A stretch of DNA of 64,000 nucleotides. Origin: Prostheceraeus crozeri. Taxonomy: Eukaryota; Platyhelminthes; Polycladida; Euryleptidae. Of this stretch, positions 1 to 12,412 are shown piece after piece. The DNA lies in contig CAJQUW010015589.1 of the NCBI GenBank assembly GCA_907163375.1, positions 124,001 to 188,000 on the forward strand, given 5' to 3'. Numbering within the stretch: position 1 is the stretch's first letter; every line of letters begins with the position of its first letter. The notes beneath the pieces are model-generated. The model saw only the letters and a program-made list of their open reading frames with translations. It was not told the DNA's origin and ran no database searches. The position numbers and the translations under genes are program-made.

Positions 1-1012
1 CACGACCAGCGTGAAAATCAACACATTTTGACAATTGATTAGATGTTAATTCCAATTTGACTGATAATGATCTATATGTAAGATAGCGCTTCGCAGAACA
101 CACCTGGGATGCACTTCAATGTGTGAATGATAACCAATTGTATATTATATTACATAATAATCAGAAGCTCCAAAGTTCTGTTGTGTATTTCAAAACTAGT
201 TATTGAAGGGTTTCAATTTAGGTTCGTTTGGCTGCTCAGACATTCAGTCGATCAGTTGCTGATGCCATTGATTTTTGAGGGAGAGCGTTGTAAAATTTTT
301 TAAGGTAGTGAATAAAAAGATGAAGCCTTTTAATGTAGAATAACTTCATGTATCGAGACAAAAATAGCTCAATTCAAACTACGTCAGGAAATATTCGTCA
401 TCTGTGTATGTTGTTGTTTTGCTAATTGAGCTGATAATACTGATAGTGCACCTATCCACATCTTTCATCCTGCCAATCTCGTAGATCCCTATCATTGACT
501 GTACAATAAATGTTGAGTGCATCAAGTTAAGTAGGACTAATTCAATCTAACCAATGGTAGTGTAGCATTGAATATAGGAATGTGAGAAAAAGAATAATGA
601 AAGACTAATGTGTCAATCAATTTCCATTTCAACACGTAATTCAAATTTATTATTGAATATCTTTCTGGTTGATTCAGCACATTCTTTGAGTATCTAACAA
701 CGAATTCAAAATGACTATACAGAATGAAATGTTCAATTAGTATGAGAAAATATTGATCTGATATTCGATATAATCACTGTAATATAACGTTAAAGCATTC
801 ATTCCGGTAGTAAAATTCATCACGACGCAAATCCAGTCCTTCACTTTTTATATGAAGTTCTCATGCCTGTGGAAGTAACGTTAGAGGCGATTAAAACTTT
901 GTCATTGAACTACCGATATGTCAATATTTCAGTTCTGATATTGCCAAAATTCTCTGACATTATTAATGATATGAACTATATGATGAAGCTTCAAAATCAC
1001 TTTTCCCCACAG
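1..1012. other. No recognisable feature
   Basis: AT-rich non-coding DNA. I see no long open frame, no splice-flanked coding stretch and no repeat ends. Confidence 0.5.
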
Positions 1013-1165
1013 CACTGGAGGCTTGCACGCTGCTGACATACTCAAACGTTCCTGATGCGTTGTGGTGCGCAGATGCCCTTCAAAGCGAATTCCAATGACA
1101 CTTTCGGAGCTCGACCTCAAGACCAAAAGATACTTGATCACACATTTAGTTACTGTGCCGCTGAG
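1013..1165 (-). repeat. tRNA-derived SINE, old copy (family A)
   Basis: On the minus strand this starts with a tRNA-like head: GGTCTCAGCGGCACAGT resembles a pol III A box region, and GAGGTCGAGCTCCGA is a B-box-like motif about 45 bases on. A family-specific body ends near GTATGTCAGCAGC. The same head and body order recurs at 7078-7277, 8756-8869 and 10177-10381, which identifies a dispersed family. Flanking CCACAG at 1007-1012 and 1166-1171 could be a short target duplication but may be chance. Head and body are diverged from the other copies, so this one is old. Confidence 0.7.
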
Positions 1166-2715
1166 ACCACAGAATGATCCCAACGTCCACATAATGATTT
1201 CAATTCAATTTATTAAGCATAGACAACGAACATTAAGATATTGAATAGGAGAATTAAAGGTTTTATATTTCTATGATTAAGCGTAGCAGAAGTTGTCATA
1301 AATAAAAAGAATTGAAACCAATGCGTTATTAAAGCCATTATGTGCGAATTAAAAGCAGAAAATTGTTTCCATGTGTTCCCTTTGTCTTCTTCAAGTAACA
1401 CAACGCATACACGGTATTGGTGAGGAATCGATTACATTTGGCTTTAATCTATCTACTCCGTTTTATATTAACAACGCTGTATGGCAATATTAACTGGCTG
1501 AGAACACAGTAGTATGAAAGTTACCTTTGATTTGTATCTGTAAGACCGGAGGATTGTCTTCGCAATCGATGGTTCATGATTGATTGTTTTTGTTGTGTAA
1601 TCACAGCTTAGAGTGGACGACGGACGACAGTTTGTGTGTTCGCGGTCTGTATTCGGTAACGCGATCAAGCTAAATCTTCACTGATCCGTCAGCTATCGAT
1701 TTCGTCTTGATGATGTTGTTGACACGCCGACCGAGGTTGAGATAAATAACTAGCCTCGAAACTGGGCGCATTAAGTACCTCTCAAGAACGATTCTAGTTC
1801 GCCCTCATGATCGTAGAGCATATGGGTCATAAACTCACACTCACACATTTGTCCTGACAGAGTGACTTATGTTTCATTCATAGTGTCACATGGATTAGTA
1901 CAGCTGAAGAAATAGACGCCGGCAAAGGGAGAGAGAGACGTCATAGAAAGAAGAGTTCTAGCTATCAGGCCCGGCGAAGTATTCTGAGGTTTCATGCTTC
2001 TTTCAACAACCTTCCACACACATGCAAGAATGGTCCTTCATTTGATATCAGTGAAGCGATCACGCAAGAACAAAATATTGTAGTTTCTAAGGAATGACCT
2101 CTTGAATTGATTAGAGGAAAGTTGCTACATGCACACAATATTCAGCTGGACACGAAGTTTTCTTTTATACAATTCCGGCCTTCTACTGAAATTCTTTTTA
2201 TTGGAAGAACAGAAATGCAGACTGGGTTGATATTGGGTATTGAAGGTTGGGTTCTCCACTTAGTGGCTCTTTGTATTGAAGAATTCAACTTCTCGGTCTG
2301 CGGCCTTGGGATAATAACTGAATTCTACTTCTTGAAACTAAAGCTTCTAAGCCAACCTTAAACCTTCTAAAAATTGACAAATTAGATTTTAATTCATATG
2401 AACAAAAGGAAAAAAAATCTGATCTTCCATGCTTTTCAAATCGTCTCCATTAGAAGACTGTTGCCACACATGTTGACAGTAGAAGGATTGCATTGGTCAA
2501 GGAATGTGCTCAGGGGAAGCTGATTCCAAAGATAGCACTTTTTTAGAGGGACTCACTGTACGTGTATGAGCGCATGTTCAGAGTTCACATGACAGCACGA
2601 GAGCACATTAGTTCTATGTGTGCGTCCAACAAGGGATTAGGTAAGCTAGGGTTCGCAGTAACTCCAGAAAGAAGATTGTTTTAATTTTGGCAACCTAAAA
2701 GTATGCATCGTTAAC
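1166..2715. other. No recognisable feature
   Basis: Apparently unique AT-rich DNA. Open frames are short and lack splice or domain support. Confidence 0.5.
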
Positions 2716-2843
2716 ACGTACAAGTATACTGCTGCGTGCGGTGCTCCGTTTTTATTTCGCATAGTGTCATTTGCATGGGAGCTCCCATGCAAATGACACT
2801 ATGCGAAATGAAAACGGAGCACCGCAGCAGTATACTTGTACGT
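2716..2843. repeat. 128-bp near-perfect palindrome
   Basis: The two arms meet at the GAGCTC centre (2778-2783) and are complementary over about 62 bases each. The outer ends read ACGTACAAGTATACTGCTGC on one arm and its reverse complement on the other. The main mismatch is a 4-base difference near 2735. There is essentially no loop, so the single strand would form a very long hairpin. It may be a foldback MITE made only of inverted repeats. No clear target duplication is seen. A palindrome-rich tandem array begins about 15 bases downstream. Confidence 0.9.
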
Positions 2844-2857
2844 ACAGAAAAAATTGG

Positions 2858-3205
2858 TATGAATCATACTATGAAACATTCGTATGAAACATCGTATGAA
2901 ACAGACGTATGAAACATAGTATGAAACATACTATGGACATGTAACGCTCTGTCGGGCCATACCCTGGCATACGTATGATTCATACTATGACTTAACATAG
3001 TATGAATCATATTATGAAAATAGTATGCATACTCATGTGACACACGCTGTGAAAACATGATGTGAAACATAGCATGGAACAGACATACGAAACATAGTAT
3101 GAGACGTACTAAGAGCATGCAACGCATTGTCGTGCCATACGCATGAATCACACAAAGAAACATACTATGAAAATAGGTACGTATACTCATCCTAAACACA
3201 CGTGA
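2858..3205. repeat. Degenerate tandem array of CATACTATG/CATAGTATG units
   Basis: The region is dense in short units such as GTATGAAACATA and its reverse complement, so the units themselves are small palindromes. At a larger scale two copies of roughly 180 bp are visible: AACGC(T/A)(C/T)TGTCG(G/T)GCCATAC occurs at 2943 and again at 3121, each followed by a run of the short units and ATACTCAT. A 170-codon minus-strand frame over it (2864-3376) is low-complexity His/Met/Phe/Ser and is best explained by the repeat, not by a gene. Confidence 0.8.
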
Positions 3206-5766
3206 GTTTTCAGAATATGTTCCTGACATAAAAATGCAACATATATGCATACAGCAGTATACCTGAAATTTCAATGTTTCATTATTTACAGATATTTTGT
3301 CACTCGCAACAGTACGGAAGATAAATGTCAAAATCACGATACTAAATAAGAACGTTGACCTGATTGCGTTTGACAATCATCAATTTTAGTCTAACTTTGT
3401 AACTATTGGGAGCCACTTTCTCCTTCAGAGCCTTATGACTAGAGTCTGATGTCTCAACCCTGCATTGCTGCTTTGATGAATCACGCGAGTAAGAATCTGC
3501 CTCAATACCATGAGGCACCCGATTGACAAGGCTGCGCCAAACAATTTTGTAGCACCTAGATTGAATTGCACGGTACAAGGACAATGACATACAATGTAAG
3601 TGGAAATTGATTTCAACAGCAATAGAAAGGAGAACATAATTCGTCTAACGAAACTCCCGAAATTTGAGGAGTTACCATATTTTACAAAAAACATAAAGTA
3701 CATGTTGTGACATAAATTGCCTTCTCACTACAATTGCGAATGCGTTTAGAAGTCCATTCTCAAAATGAACATTGGCTTCACTGAGGAAGAAAGTTAGCAC
3801 AGTTTTCATCATTAAACAAGCTAGTCTGACTCAGAATCTTGCAATTCAACTTATCATTGAATTTGTCGCAAAATTCAGATCCCCTCGTCATTCATTTTTA
3901 CAATGTCACAAATAACAGTTTAGGCCTGTTCTAAGATACTAAGATCCGGTCATTATCTCAAATCAGAGCATGACATGCAGTCATTGTCACAAATATTGAA
4001 TAGTATATTTCGTCTGTGTAGCAGTCATATTTCATTAAGATTTGTGAAGTCAACCCATTATATTGTGTTCACTGTAAAATGATAGTGCATTATCGTGATA
4101 ATAATGGACAATTTAAGCAATTGGTCATCTGCAGCAGACAGTAATTGAGTTGAATCAAGACCATAATCTTCATTGCGACGAGACAGACTATTCAGACTGG
4201 ATTCTTTATGCAACAACGCAGCTCAAATGAGAAATAGATTAATGTGACTAAGTGCGTGAATACAACGAATGTCATGTGGTGTGCAAGTCTGCTGAACAAT
4301 ATTCACAACAAAACTGAGTTATGGACCCCTGACTTAAGGACATATTTTTAAAGTTCCCCACCTTCTACATACAATGTAAACGTTGTTTTATTCACAAGCT
4401 GATGATCAACCTAACCCATTTCTGAATCATCACTCACACCGGCTACTGATGGCCTTTATCTAAATTTAACTATACGAGTAAGTCTATCTATTTTTATGAA
4501 ATTTCTCATTTTCCATGAGGAAAATGATTGACCCCGGGCATGTGCATTTAAACGAAACATCCAGCAGAAAGTGATGACCCTATCTACGTTTTTCCTCGAG
4601 CCGCACCGTGTACACCACACACTTCCCACACGGGAGTTTCCTAGTTACAAGATCAACACCGGCAATTCTCACACGAACTATTGCAGCAGCTCGCGCCTTC
4701 ATCTTCATTGTTAGTCTGCAGTGTGTTTGTGAAATCCCTTCCTGTCACTTCCCTTAAAACATGCCTCAACATTAAAGCGGAGACAATAGCTTCAATTGAT
4801 CTCAACTTCTTACACTGCGAACTTCCTCATCAAATCTGCTCTTCGACGGATGAGATTTCTTCTTGCCAAGGTGAGGGTAAAGTGAGGCGCGCGAAAACAC
4901 GCAATTAGTCTTGCCGAGTTAACAGCTTCAGCAGTAGCTCGGCATTTCTACGATTGCTTCACGTCGATCATAAGAATCACCTTATTAAGATGAAAACCGA
5001 CCTCAAAGAGCGGTCAGAGGAATTATTGACAACGTAGTCATTCCGTCTTTTACATCATGAACGAAGTTGTGTAGAGCATGAGATACACTTCTGTAGGACC
5101 GACGGTGTACCGGCCAGTTACATGTAGACACAATACGTTTAAGACGCAAAAAAGAAACAGCTCATGAGATGAATTTAAGATTCAGGTAGATCATGAATAT
5201 TTAGAGTCACGCACCTAAAAAATCACATGACCTTAGCCACGGAAATCAGTCATGCTCACGATCAGTCATAGGTGCTACTATAAGGTGATTTTTCCATCTA
5301 TCCATAACATCGCTTTAGCAGAACGAGAGATATATAAAAAGTCAAGTCCTTCTATTATTCAAAATGCTCAGAGCTCCAATTGAAATACATTGAAAAAGTT
5401 GGTGAATGACATCCAGTTTTCATGACTGATGACAGGTCTAAGTTGCAACAGTAGCACAAATGACTTCTACTAATTTGGGCTTTTTATTTCTGAACGCAAG
5501 TTGCATTGATAATGTAAGTATTTGCACCTGAGTGAGGTAGTAGCAACAACGGAGTTTCATGAGACAATCAACCTTTCTACCAAATCATCTTCTTTACATT
5601 GACTTCTTGTATGATGTTTGGAAGAATTAAACATAACCTTGCAGTGCTAAATTTTGTTAATAATAAATCTACTGCCATCAACATCTTGTTCAACAAAGGA
5701 AAATATTGATCGGGGGTGACACGCGAATAGAACATTTTTGAATCATCACAAAATTCTCATAATACC
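3206..5766. other. No recognisable feature
   Basis: AT-rich non-coding DNA with only short open frames and no transposon ends that I could pair. Confidence 0.45.
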
Positions 5767-5833
5767 GCATTTCCTCTAATAAACGCCGCTATCTACAATC
5801 GCATGCTGTCAAGTGCGGCGCTTATTAAAATGC
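5767..5833. repeat. Short inverted repeat, remnant of an element end
   Basis: Arms GCATTTCCTCTAATAAACGC and GCGGCGCTTATTAAAATGC are near-complementary around a roughly 25-base loop. The motif GCGGCGCTTATTAGAGGAAA recurs at 7290-7309, so this is a dispersed sequence, probably the terminal repeat of a DNA transposon. I could not find a matching full element. Confidence 0.5.
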
Positions 5834-6030
5834 ACAATTTTCCATCCACTAGAATTTTCCACTAACTATAGGCACCAATAAAAAAGTATCAAGAAGACCT
5901 GAAAACTAATCTAGCTGACTTCTTACTACAGTGCCAGATTATTCACTGCCGGCACGGCGTGGAGGCTTCAACGATGAATGAACACAACGTGGGACTAATT
6001 TCTACGAATTACCGGTACTATTCTTGCATT

Positions 6031-6753
6031 CAGGGGTGTGGAAGCGGAAGCGATGGAAGCGATCGTTTTCATTGGAAGCGGAAGCAAATACCCGACGATC
6101 GCTTCCGCTTCCGAAAGTATCATGATACTAATGACTGACACAATTCGCGTGTCAGGCCGAGGCGAGGCACTCTTGATTTTTGACCATAAGTCAGCATATG
6201 AGCTAAGTAATAGTTGTCATATTTAGTGCTTAGTCTATTACACCTACAAATTGGCAACTGCGTTACTAAATGTAGTTACATCTAATTTTCTCATTATGAT
6301 GATAACGAATGTGTATTATCTCAGAATACTGGCATTCGAAATCAGAAAATCAGAAAACCTCGGTGTCATCTTATCAATGACAATTTTACACAATGTGGAT
6401 TGGTGTGTATTGAGGCATTCTCAAACACTCTTTGTCGTTTAATATTGTTTTACTACACACCTGTTGGGAAAACATATAGACGTTTTTATTTCACAATTTC
6501 CCGAAGGTAAAAATTTTCAGTAAATTTGAAAAATATTTGACTTTTTGGCAAGTCAAAAAATACAAGTCAGCTAGGGTCTACGATAGAAAGTTCGTGGAGA
6601 CTGCGAAGTGTTAACGTCAGAACCTATAACTCGCAAAAAAGTGGAAAATGAAGAAAAAGGGGCTCGAAATAGGGAGGGATGTGTGTAGCCCATGTCCGGT
6701 CTCCAATAATTGGAAGTGGAAGCGAATAAAAATCAATCGCTTTCGCAGCCCTG
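6031..6753. mobile_element. Non-autonomous hAT element with perfect 8-bp TSD
   Basis: The left end reads CAGGGGTGTGGAAGCGGAAG. The right end, on the opposite strand, reads CAGGGCTGCGAAAGCGATTG. The flanks are identical 8-bp copies CTTGCATT at 6023-6030 and 6754-6761, the target-duplication length of the hAT superfamily. GGAAGCG repeats are clustered just inside both ends (6039-6112 and 6711-6747), as expected for subterminal transposase-binding sites. The 723-bp body has no recognisable transposase, so it would depend on a relative elsewhere. The intact TSD suggests a fairly recent insertion. Confidence 0.88.
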
Positions 6754-7077
6754 CTTGCATTTGACTGTTCTTTCCATGGTCACCTGAAGGAGAGGCTCAC
6801 ATAAAACTTGAGCACGACTCAGTGCTCGACGGTAAAGAAATGAGTGGCCGACTCTGAATATGACGCCGATTTAAATTAGATGCATTGATTAGAGTGCGAG
6901 GTTCAGTGTGACTGACGCTTTTATTGTGACTTCTTTTATCACAATATAGACTACAAACAGAGCAGCATTATTGATCATTCCAATGAAGCTTTACAGCTGC
7001 TAGTACACCCTTGTTTTTATAGCTGGACGATTATGCACTGCACCTACACATTTGTTTTAAAAATTCTACTATCAGTG

Positions 7078-7277
7078 ATGAAAAATGATGGTCTAAGGTC
7101 ACTACTCTCCCTTACTGAGGGATTGGACGGTGCTGACATAATCAGAACTTAATCAGGAGCGTTGATATCTTTCACTCCGGATGCTCTTCCTGACGACTTC
7201 CAATGACAGTCTCGGGGCTCGACCTCTGGACCGGAAGATCGCTAGGCCAAGCACTTTATCACTGTGCCACGGAGACC
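7078..7277 (-). repeat. tRNA-derived SINE, complete copy (family A)
   Basis: On the minus strand it begins GGTCTCCGTGGCACAGTG (A-box region), followed by AGGTCGAGCCCCGAGA (B-box-like) and a roughly 120-bp non-tRNA body. It is bounded by a 10-bp direct repeat ACTATCAGTG at 7068-7077 and 7278-7287. The duplication defines a 200-bp insertion and supports LINE-mediated retroposition. It sits directly beside the GCGGCGCTTATTAGAGG motif at 7290, so it probably inserted at the edge of an older element. Confidence 0.88.
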
Positions 7278-7289
7278 ACTATCAGTGGT

Positions 7290-7365
7290 GCGGCGCTTAT
7301 TAGAGGAAAGATGGCATACCAGCGAGGCCATGCAATTTTAGCGCGAGGCAGGCGCTAAAAATCAC
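7290..7365. repeat. Element-end motif GCGGCGCTTATTAGAGG
   Basis: The first 20 bases match the reverse complement of the left arm of the inverted repeat at 5767-5833. The following sequence holds two GCGAGGC copies. Likely a decayed transposon terminus, separated from its partner. Confidence 0.4.
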
Positions 7366-8755
7366 TCTATGACACACGCAGAAAATCGGTCTTAACTAAA
7401 GAATAGCATATATTAAAAGATCAATATGACAATTATATACTTTCAGGGTTGCTGATATGCATAAATTTCGCTTCAAATGAACGAATTGAAATGCTTCTTC
7501 TCTATTACGTTGAAGCGTTCGACCGACGAGCAGGACAAATTACTAGGACACGCACCAGACTAAAACTGTCAGTATACAATAACAAATCCAACTATTAACT
7601 CAAAACTTTCCAATTTTACTCTTTAAGGTACATGTTCGGAACACCAAAACGATAACAGTTCACTTCAACTGAACTAGCTAATATTGCATTTACTGCCTTT
7701 GTTGATGGGATGTGTGTCTATCACTGTCAAGTAACATAATTTCCTCATGTCACGAGTTTGAAAATTCGATTCGAAATCATCATCTTTTTGACAATCTTAA
7801 TAATTATATGGAAATTCACTCAAGTTTCAGTGAATTAGCCGGATGATATCGTTAACAAGGAACAAGAGCCTGCACTCCTAATAATTTGAGAGCTGCACCA
7901 CTTCAGTTGATACATGGGCTCAAGACTGGCTGCTTGACAAGTATTCACCGCTGCAGCCCGACTTATTAGCCGTAGTCTTGTGAGTTTCCATGAAAGCTGC
8001 AGCAGGGAATAATTTGCTTTCTAGTGTTTGCATTGCAACTATAAATTATATTACATTGCTAGAATCGCCATGCGGACGCTTACGTGGACAGTGCGCACAA
8101 GCATCTAGGGACAGGAACATGGCAACGGGGGCCCCAGCGGAAGTTCATGTTTCAAAGGATCCCTAAATAGAAAAAAATAAAGAATGCATTAGGCAGAATT
8201 ATTGGGGCTCCGCGGAAGATTCTCATCCCCTGAGTATCTGATCGTCTGAGTTGGGAAGAATCGCTTCACAGTAACAGAACTACTGAACTCTCTGGAAGGT
8301 GATGGTGAAATATGTGACAGTCATATTTCCTTGTTCTGTTGATAATATACTTTCAGTCGCGCGGATGTAGGTGCCTGGAATTAGGCTAGTTTTGACAGGT
8401 GTATCTTCTTCAATGGTATCTTCTTCACTGTGTCTCTGACTCAATGACGTCTTTTAGGAAACGCATACAGATTGTAGAAAAAATAACAGCCTTTGAAGAA
8501 TGTCTTAAGTAATCCAAAATTTAATCATTCTGATATCCAAATTCAGGGATACAAAAATATGTCAGTGTCGCAAACACCTTGACCTTAGGTTCAGCCAGCT
8601 CAATCAGCTTTATGCTACGCCAATTCCACTTCTTTCGATACAAACATGTCTATTTGACGGAATGACTTACAAACAAATGCTTTTACGTTCTATTGATTTC
8701 TCTCAAGTCGCATTGCCACTTGAATACGCGAAAGGTGCTGGCTTAGTTAGACTTT
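7366..8755. other. No recognisable feature
   Basis: AT-rich DNA without a supported gene or repeat boundary. Confidence 0.45.
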
Positions 8756-8869
8756 GTTGGAGCGTGATATTTTAGGTCAGGATGCTCTATCTGCCGACCT
8801 CAATTAGCTTTATCTGACCAAAAGATCGCGTGGGCATGGCAAGGCATTTATCCACCTTGACACGGAGAT
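8756..8869 (-). repeat. tRNA-derived SINE, diverged fragment (family A)
   Basis: The minus strand shows TCTCCGTGTCAAGGTGGATA, a decayed version of the family head. The body matches the other copies around GATCTTTTGGTCAGA and the GAGCATCCTGA region. It is shorter and more diverged than the copies at 7.1 and 10.2 kb, and no target duplication is visible. Confidence 0.6.
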
Positions 8870-10000
8870 TTAGAAGTAAATAGAAATTGATTTTTGCATT
8901 TAATGACACGAGCATGTCACAATTATTAAAAGAGTACTTGCCATAGCGTTAGTGCACCTAAAGCATCACTATTGAAAAGAAAAGCAGTTCTTCAGACATT
9001 GAATTTCATGTCAATGCGCATAGATACACATTCAATCCGTACATCCTTAATTCTGTGTGTCAAACGGATGATATTCTATTTCCATGGTTCAATTAAAATA
9101 AATGCGATCTCTCTTTGTCTCACGTGAAATTAAAACTGTCTGTAGATAAAGACTTTCTTCTAAGTTTTGAACTGTAACAATTAATGTCATTGTTCTATTT
9201 TCGTCACTAGAATAAAGAAAGTTTCGATGCCATTGACTCTTTTGATGCACTCGCAATGTAGATGATACTATGTGCAGCGAAGCGACAATCACTAGTCAGT
9301 TTACAAGAGAAGAAATAATGAAATCTATCCACGAGCTTCTGATCTCTGCATTGTTGAATTATCTGTAAAGACATGTTTGTTCATTTCTTTGTGGCAGAGA
9401 AATGTTCTGTGTGAACAGGTGTCCCACGCTGTCTCAGAGAAATCCTCAGGTTTTTATAAAATATATATTTTAGGTCATAGATGAAATCGCGAAATGGTTT
9501 ATGCTTTTCGGTTATGGTTTATGCATGAATACGGATAAATGTGCAGGAGTATGAGCATTTTTACATCAACGACCGCAGCTTCTATACTTCTAAACCGACC
9601 TAAGGCAAATGTGCAAAAAGTCATTCATATAATCGCATACAAGAGGAAGGAGGGAGTAGAAGTAACCATCATGAAACATCATTGGGGAGGATAGCATTTT
9701 CTTTATCTATCACGTGATGTCTAATGCGATACGTACAAGCAATGTACAGGGCGCTGACAGAAAATGCTGACAGAAAAGAGGCGGAAAACTCTAAACACAT
9801 TCGTGCATTCGTGTTTTCTAGCAAATTAGTCTGAATAACTGTTCTATAACTACGGCAGCAAGTCTTAATTTGAGACTTCATAGCAGAAAATTAACCGTAA
9901 TCAAATGTGTGTTTAATTTATGGAAGTTTCATTGCAATTTTGGAAAAGTAACGTAGGATGGATGCTAAATACACTGGGATACAGATGTCTGATATGACGG
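8870..10000. other. No recognisable feature
   Basis: AT-rich DNA. The minus-strand frames at 9089-9292 and 9669-9881 look like chance ORFs with no domain or splice support. Confidence 0.45.
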
Positions 10001-10057
10001 AAAGGATGGACGAAGTGTAAAGATGACGGAATGACGGGTCACGGAATATCCGAGCCC
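10001..10057. repeat. Possible solo hAT-type end
   Basis: Reading from the right end on the minus strand gives CAGGGCTCGGATATTCCGTG, followed by repeated TGACCCG/TCATTCCGTCA-type short motifs. This resembles the CAGGG termini and crowded subterminal repeats of hATs elsewhere in the window. No left end or target duplication could be paired with it. Confidence 0.35.
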
Positions 10058-10176
10058 TGTATATGAGACCGTTTCATTTTGATGAAAAGCAGTGCTGTCT
10101 ATACCCGAACACTACACAAATAAACCAACTACAACTGACTTGCATGAATGACCAGAGAATGTTTCAGACAATTACA

Positions 10177-10381
10177 TTAAAAATGAAGCTCTTGCGTCAG
10201 TGTGCCCCCACATGGTGAGATTGAACGGTGCTGACATAGACTTTCTGAAGGGTTGGAGCACTTTCAGTCCTGATGCCCGTCCTGTCGACTTCCCAGGATA
10301 CTGTCGGGGCTCGATCGCTGGACCAAAGGATCGTTTGGTCCTGCGCTAAGCCAAGTGCTTTAACCACTGTGCCACGGAGAC
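10177..10381 (-). repeat. tRNA-derived SINE, complete copy (family A)
   Basis: The minus strand begins GTCTCCGTGGCACAGTGGTT, with AGCACTTGGC, then the B-box-like GATCGAGCCCCGACA, then the family body ending near TATGTCAGCACCG. A 14-bp direct repeat TTCAGAYAATTACA flanks it at 10163-10176 and 10382-10395, with one C/T difference. This delimits a 205-bp insertion typical of LINE-mediated retroposition. Confidence 0.9.
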
Positions 10382-10395
10382 TTCAGATAATTACA

Positions 10396-12412
10396 AAAAC
10401 CAGACGTGAAATATCTCAGCAAATATAATTCGTCTAAAGGGATGTCTTTCGAGCGCAAACTATGAACCATTATAAGAAAAGATCAACGTCAAAATGACGT
10501 TCAACAAAGGTTGACATGCTTCATTGCAATTAATTATCTATTTCATAAATCTAGAATTCTATAACAAATGTCGATTCAAACATGTGGTTTACATATTTCT
10601 TGATAAAACATGATTTAGGAAAAATGTTCCGTGCACGCTATCAACTCATGTGTCTGCTACAGATGTCTGTTAGTCAATTCAACAACAAGTATTTTGACGC
10701 ATTTGCTGCTTCACATGATGCAAAAATATTAGCCTCATTAAAAATCATCAATTTAAGTCAATAAATACGTAATTTCCTTTAAGAGGCATGATGAAGCAAT
10801 TGATTAATAGGAATTTAATAAGTCTGGCTGTTGCATATCATATTGAACGATGTTTCGCATGCAAAACTGCCTCCTCAGGTTGCAAATATGATAAAAAGAT
10901 AAGTATAAAGCATGAAGTAGAAATGCGTCACATAGGGCATTGAGAACATAAAAAGTGGATAGTCAGATAAGTTCATCTTTGCTGTTGATAGCAGACAGCT
11001 GCCTTTTTCTTGTTCCCAATCTTGTAGGAGATGAAGATCTGTATGTATATGATCACTATCATGAACAAGGACAGATACAAGTAGTTTTTTGATTTTGTCA
11101 TGGCATGTATACTGATGATGCATTGATTTTCAGATATTTCAGATTTTCAGTAATGCGAGCATGGAGTTACCAGATTAAGTTTCCTACGTGCAACTTACTA
11201 CAATGATGTTGCAGACACCCCTTTCTCTATTGCGGATATCCTTTTGGGGATTTAGAGATGGCTTCCAATTAAGAATTGATAAATGTCTATTGAGTGCTGT
11301 TCACAATGTACGTGATTCTTGCTGGCAACGTGTGGTTTTGGTGGAATAAATAGGTTATTCTGTTGTCAACGTGATCTGACAGAAATTGAAATTTGCAGTA
11401 TGAATATTCCGAAGTATTTGTAGAGCTGATTATATAATAATAAAAACGCATATTTAGAGAAAAATGAAAAAATCCCGTATAATTCTAGGTAAATCTCACT
11501 GGCAAAAGAATAAGTAGACCTAATCAAATTTTGAAACCAATGTTATACAATTTAGACATGAGGGTCAAACGATAATGATCTCGCAAATGGCAATCTGAGT
11601 GACCACAACGCTACATTCAAACAAACTAAAGTTGAATGAAAAGGTGCTTAATTGCCAGGCATTCCAAATTCATGGGATAATCGCTGAGATCTAGAATTTA
11701 AGGAAAGTGTTTGCCTGCTTTTTGCTTTTGAGCATGGGTGCTGCATGTGTTCAATATAGACAATTTCTTTAATTTTCAAACTTTTAATTTTGAGTAGAGA
11801 GATTAAAAAAAAAAATTCGCTGCTCTCCTTTGCAATATTTGGAATTTTCTTCACAAACATTGTTGGCTGAAGTACAGCTGTTTTCCTTCAATGAGGTATC
11901 GTTAAATCGGAATGACAAACTACTTCGCAGCATGTATCTAGAAATACTCTGTCATAAATAGAACATATCTCAAAATATTCGCTAGCACTTTTCAATTCAC
12001 GCAAATATTTGATGCACATCTGCATATCGTGCATACTCAATCATGATGTTTCTATTTTCATCGACTAATATTTCAATTTTTCGTCTCAGCTGTCATAAGA
12101 ATACGCAAATGGCTTTATTGATTCCGATTCATGTCACCAGCTGGCATCACAGCAAATAACTTATGATTACAGTCCGTCCAGTCAACAGTTTTCAAGAGCA
12201 CAAAATAGCAGCTGCCATTTTCAGTTTTTCGCTTTTGAATAATTTATCATACATATATTTAACTGCTCTCGCAGTTATCCAAGCATTGAAATGCACAATC
12301 TTGCAGTCACACGTAGTAACGAGCATGATCAAGTCGAATATTCTTTTCGAGAACAGAAAAGGGGACTGTGGAAGACTTCAAATTGCGGAATGATATACAT
12401 TTTGAATTTATC
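10396..12412. other. No recognisable feature
   Basis: AT-rich DNA with many short ORFs on both strands. None shows a protein domain, and no transposon ends are seen. Confidence 0.45.

Noticed and set aside
2864-3376. 170-codon minus-strand ORF
   Set aside because: It lies over the CATACTATG tandem array; the protein is low-complexity and mirrors the repeat.
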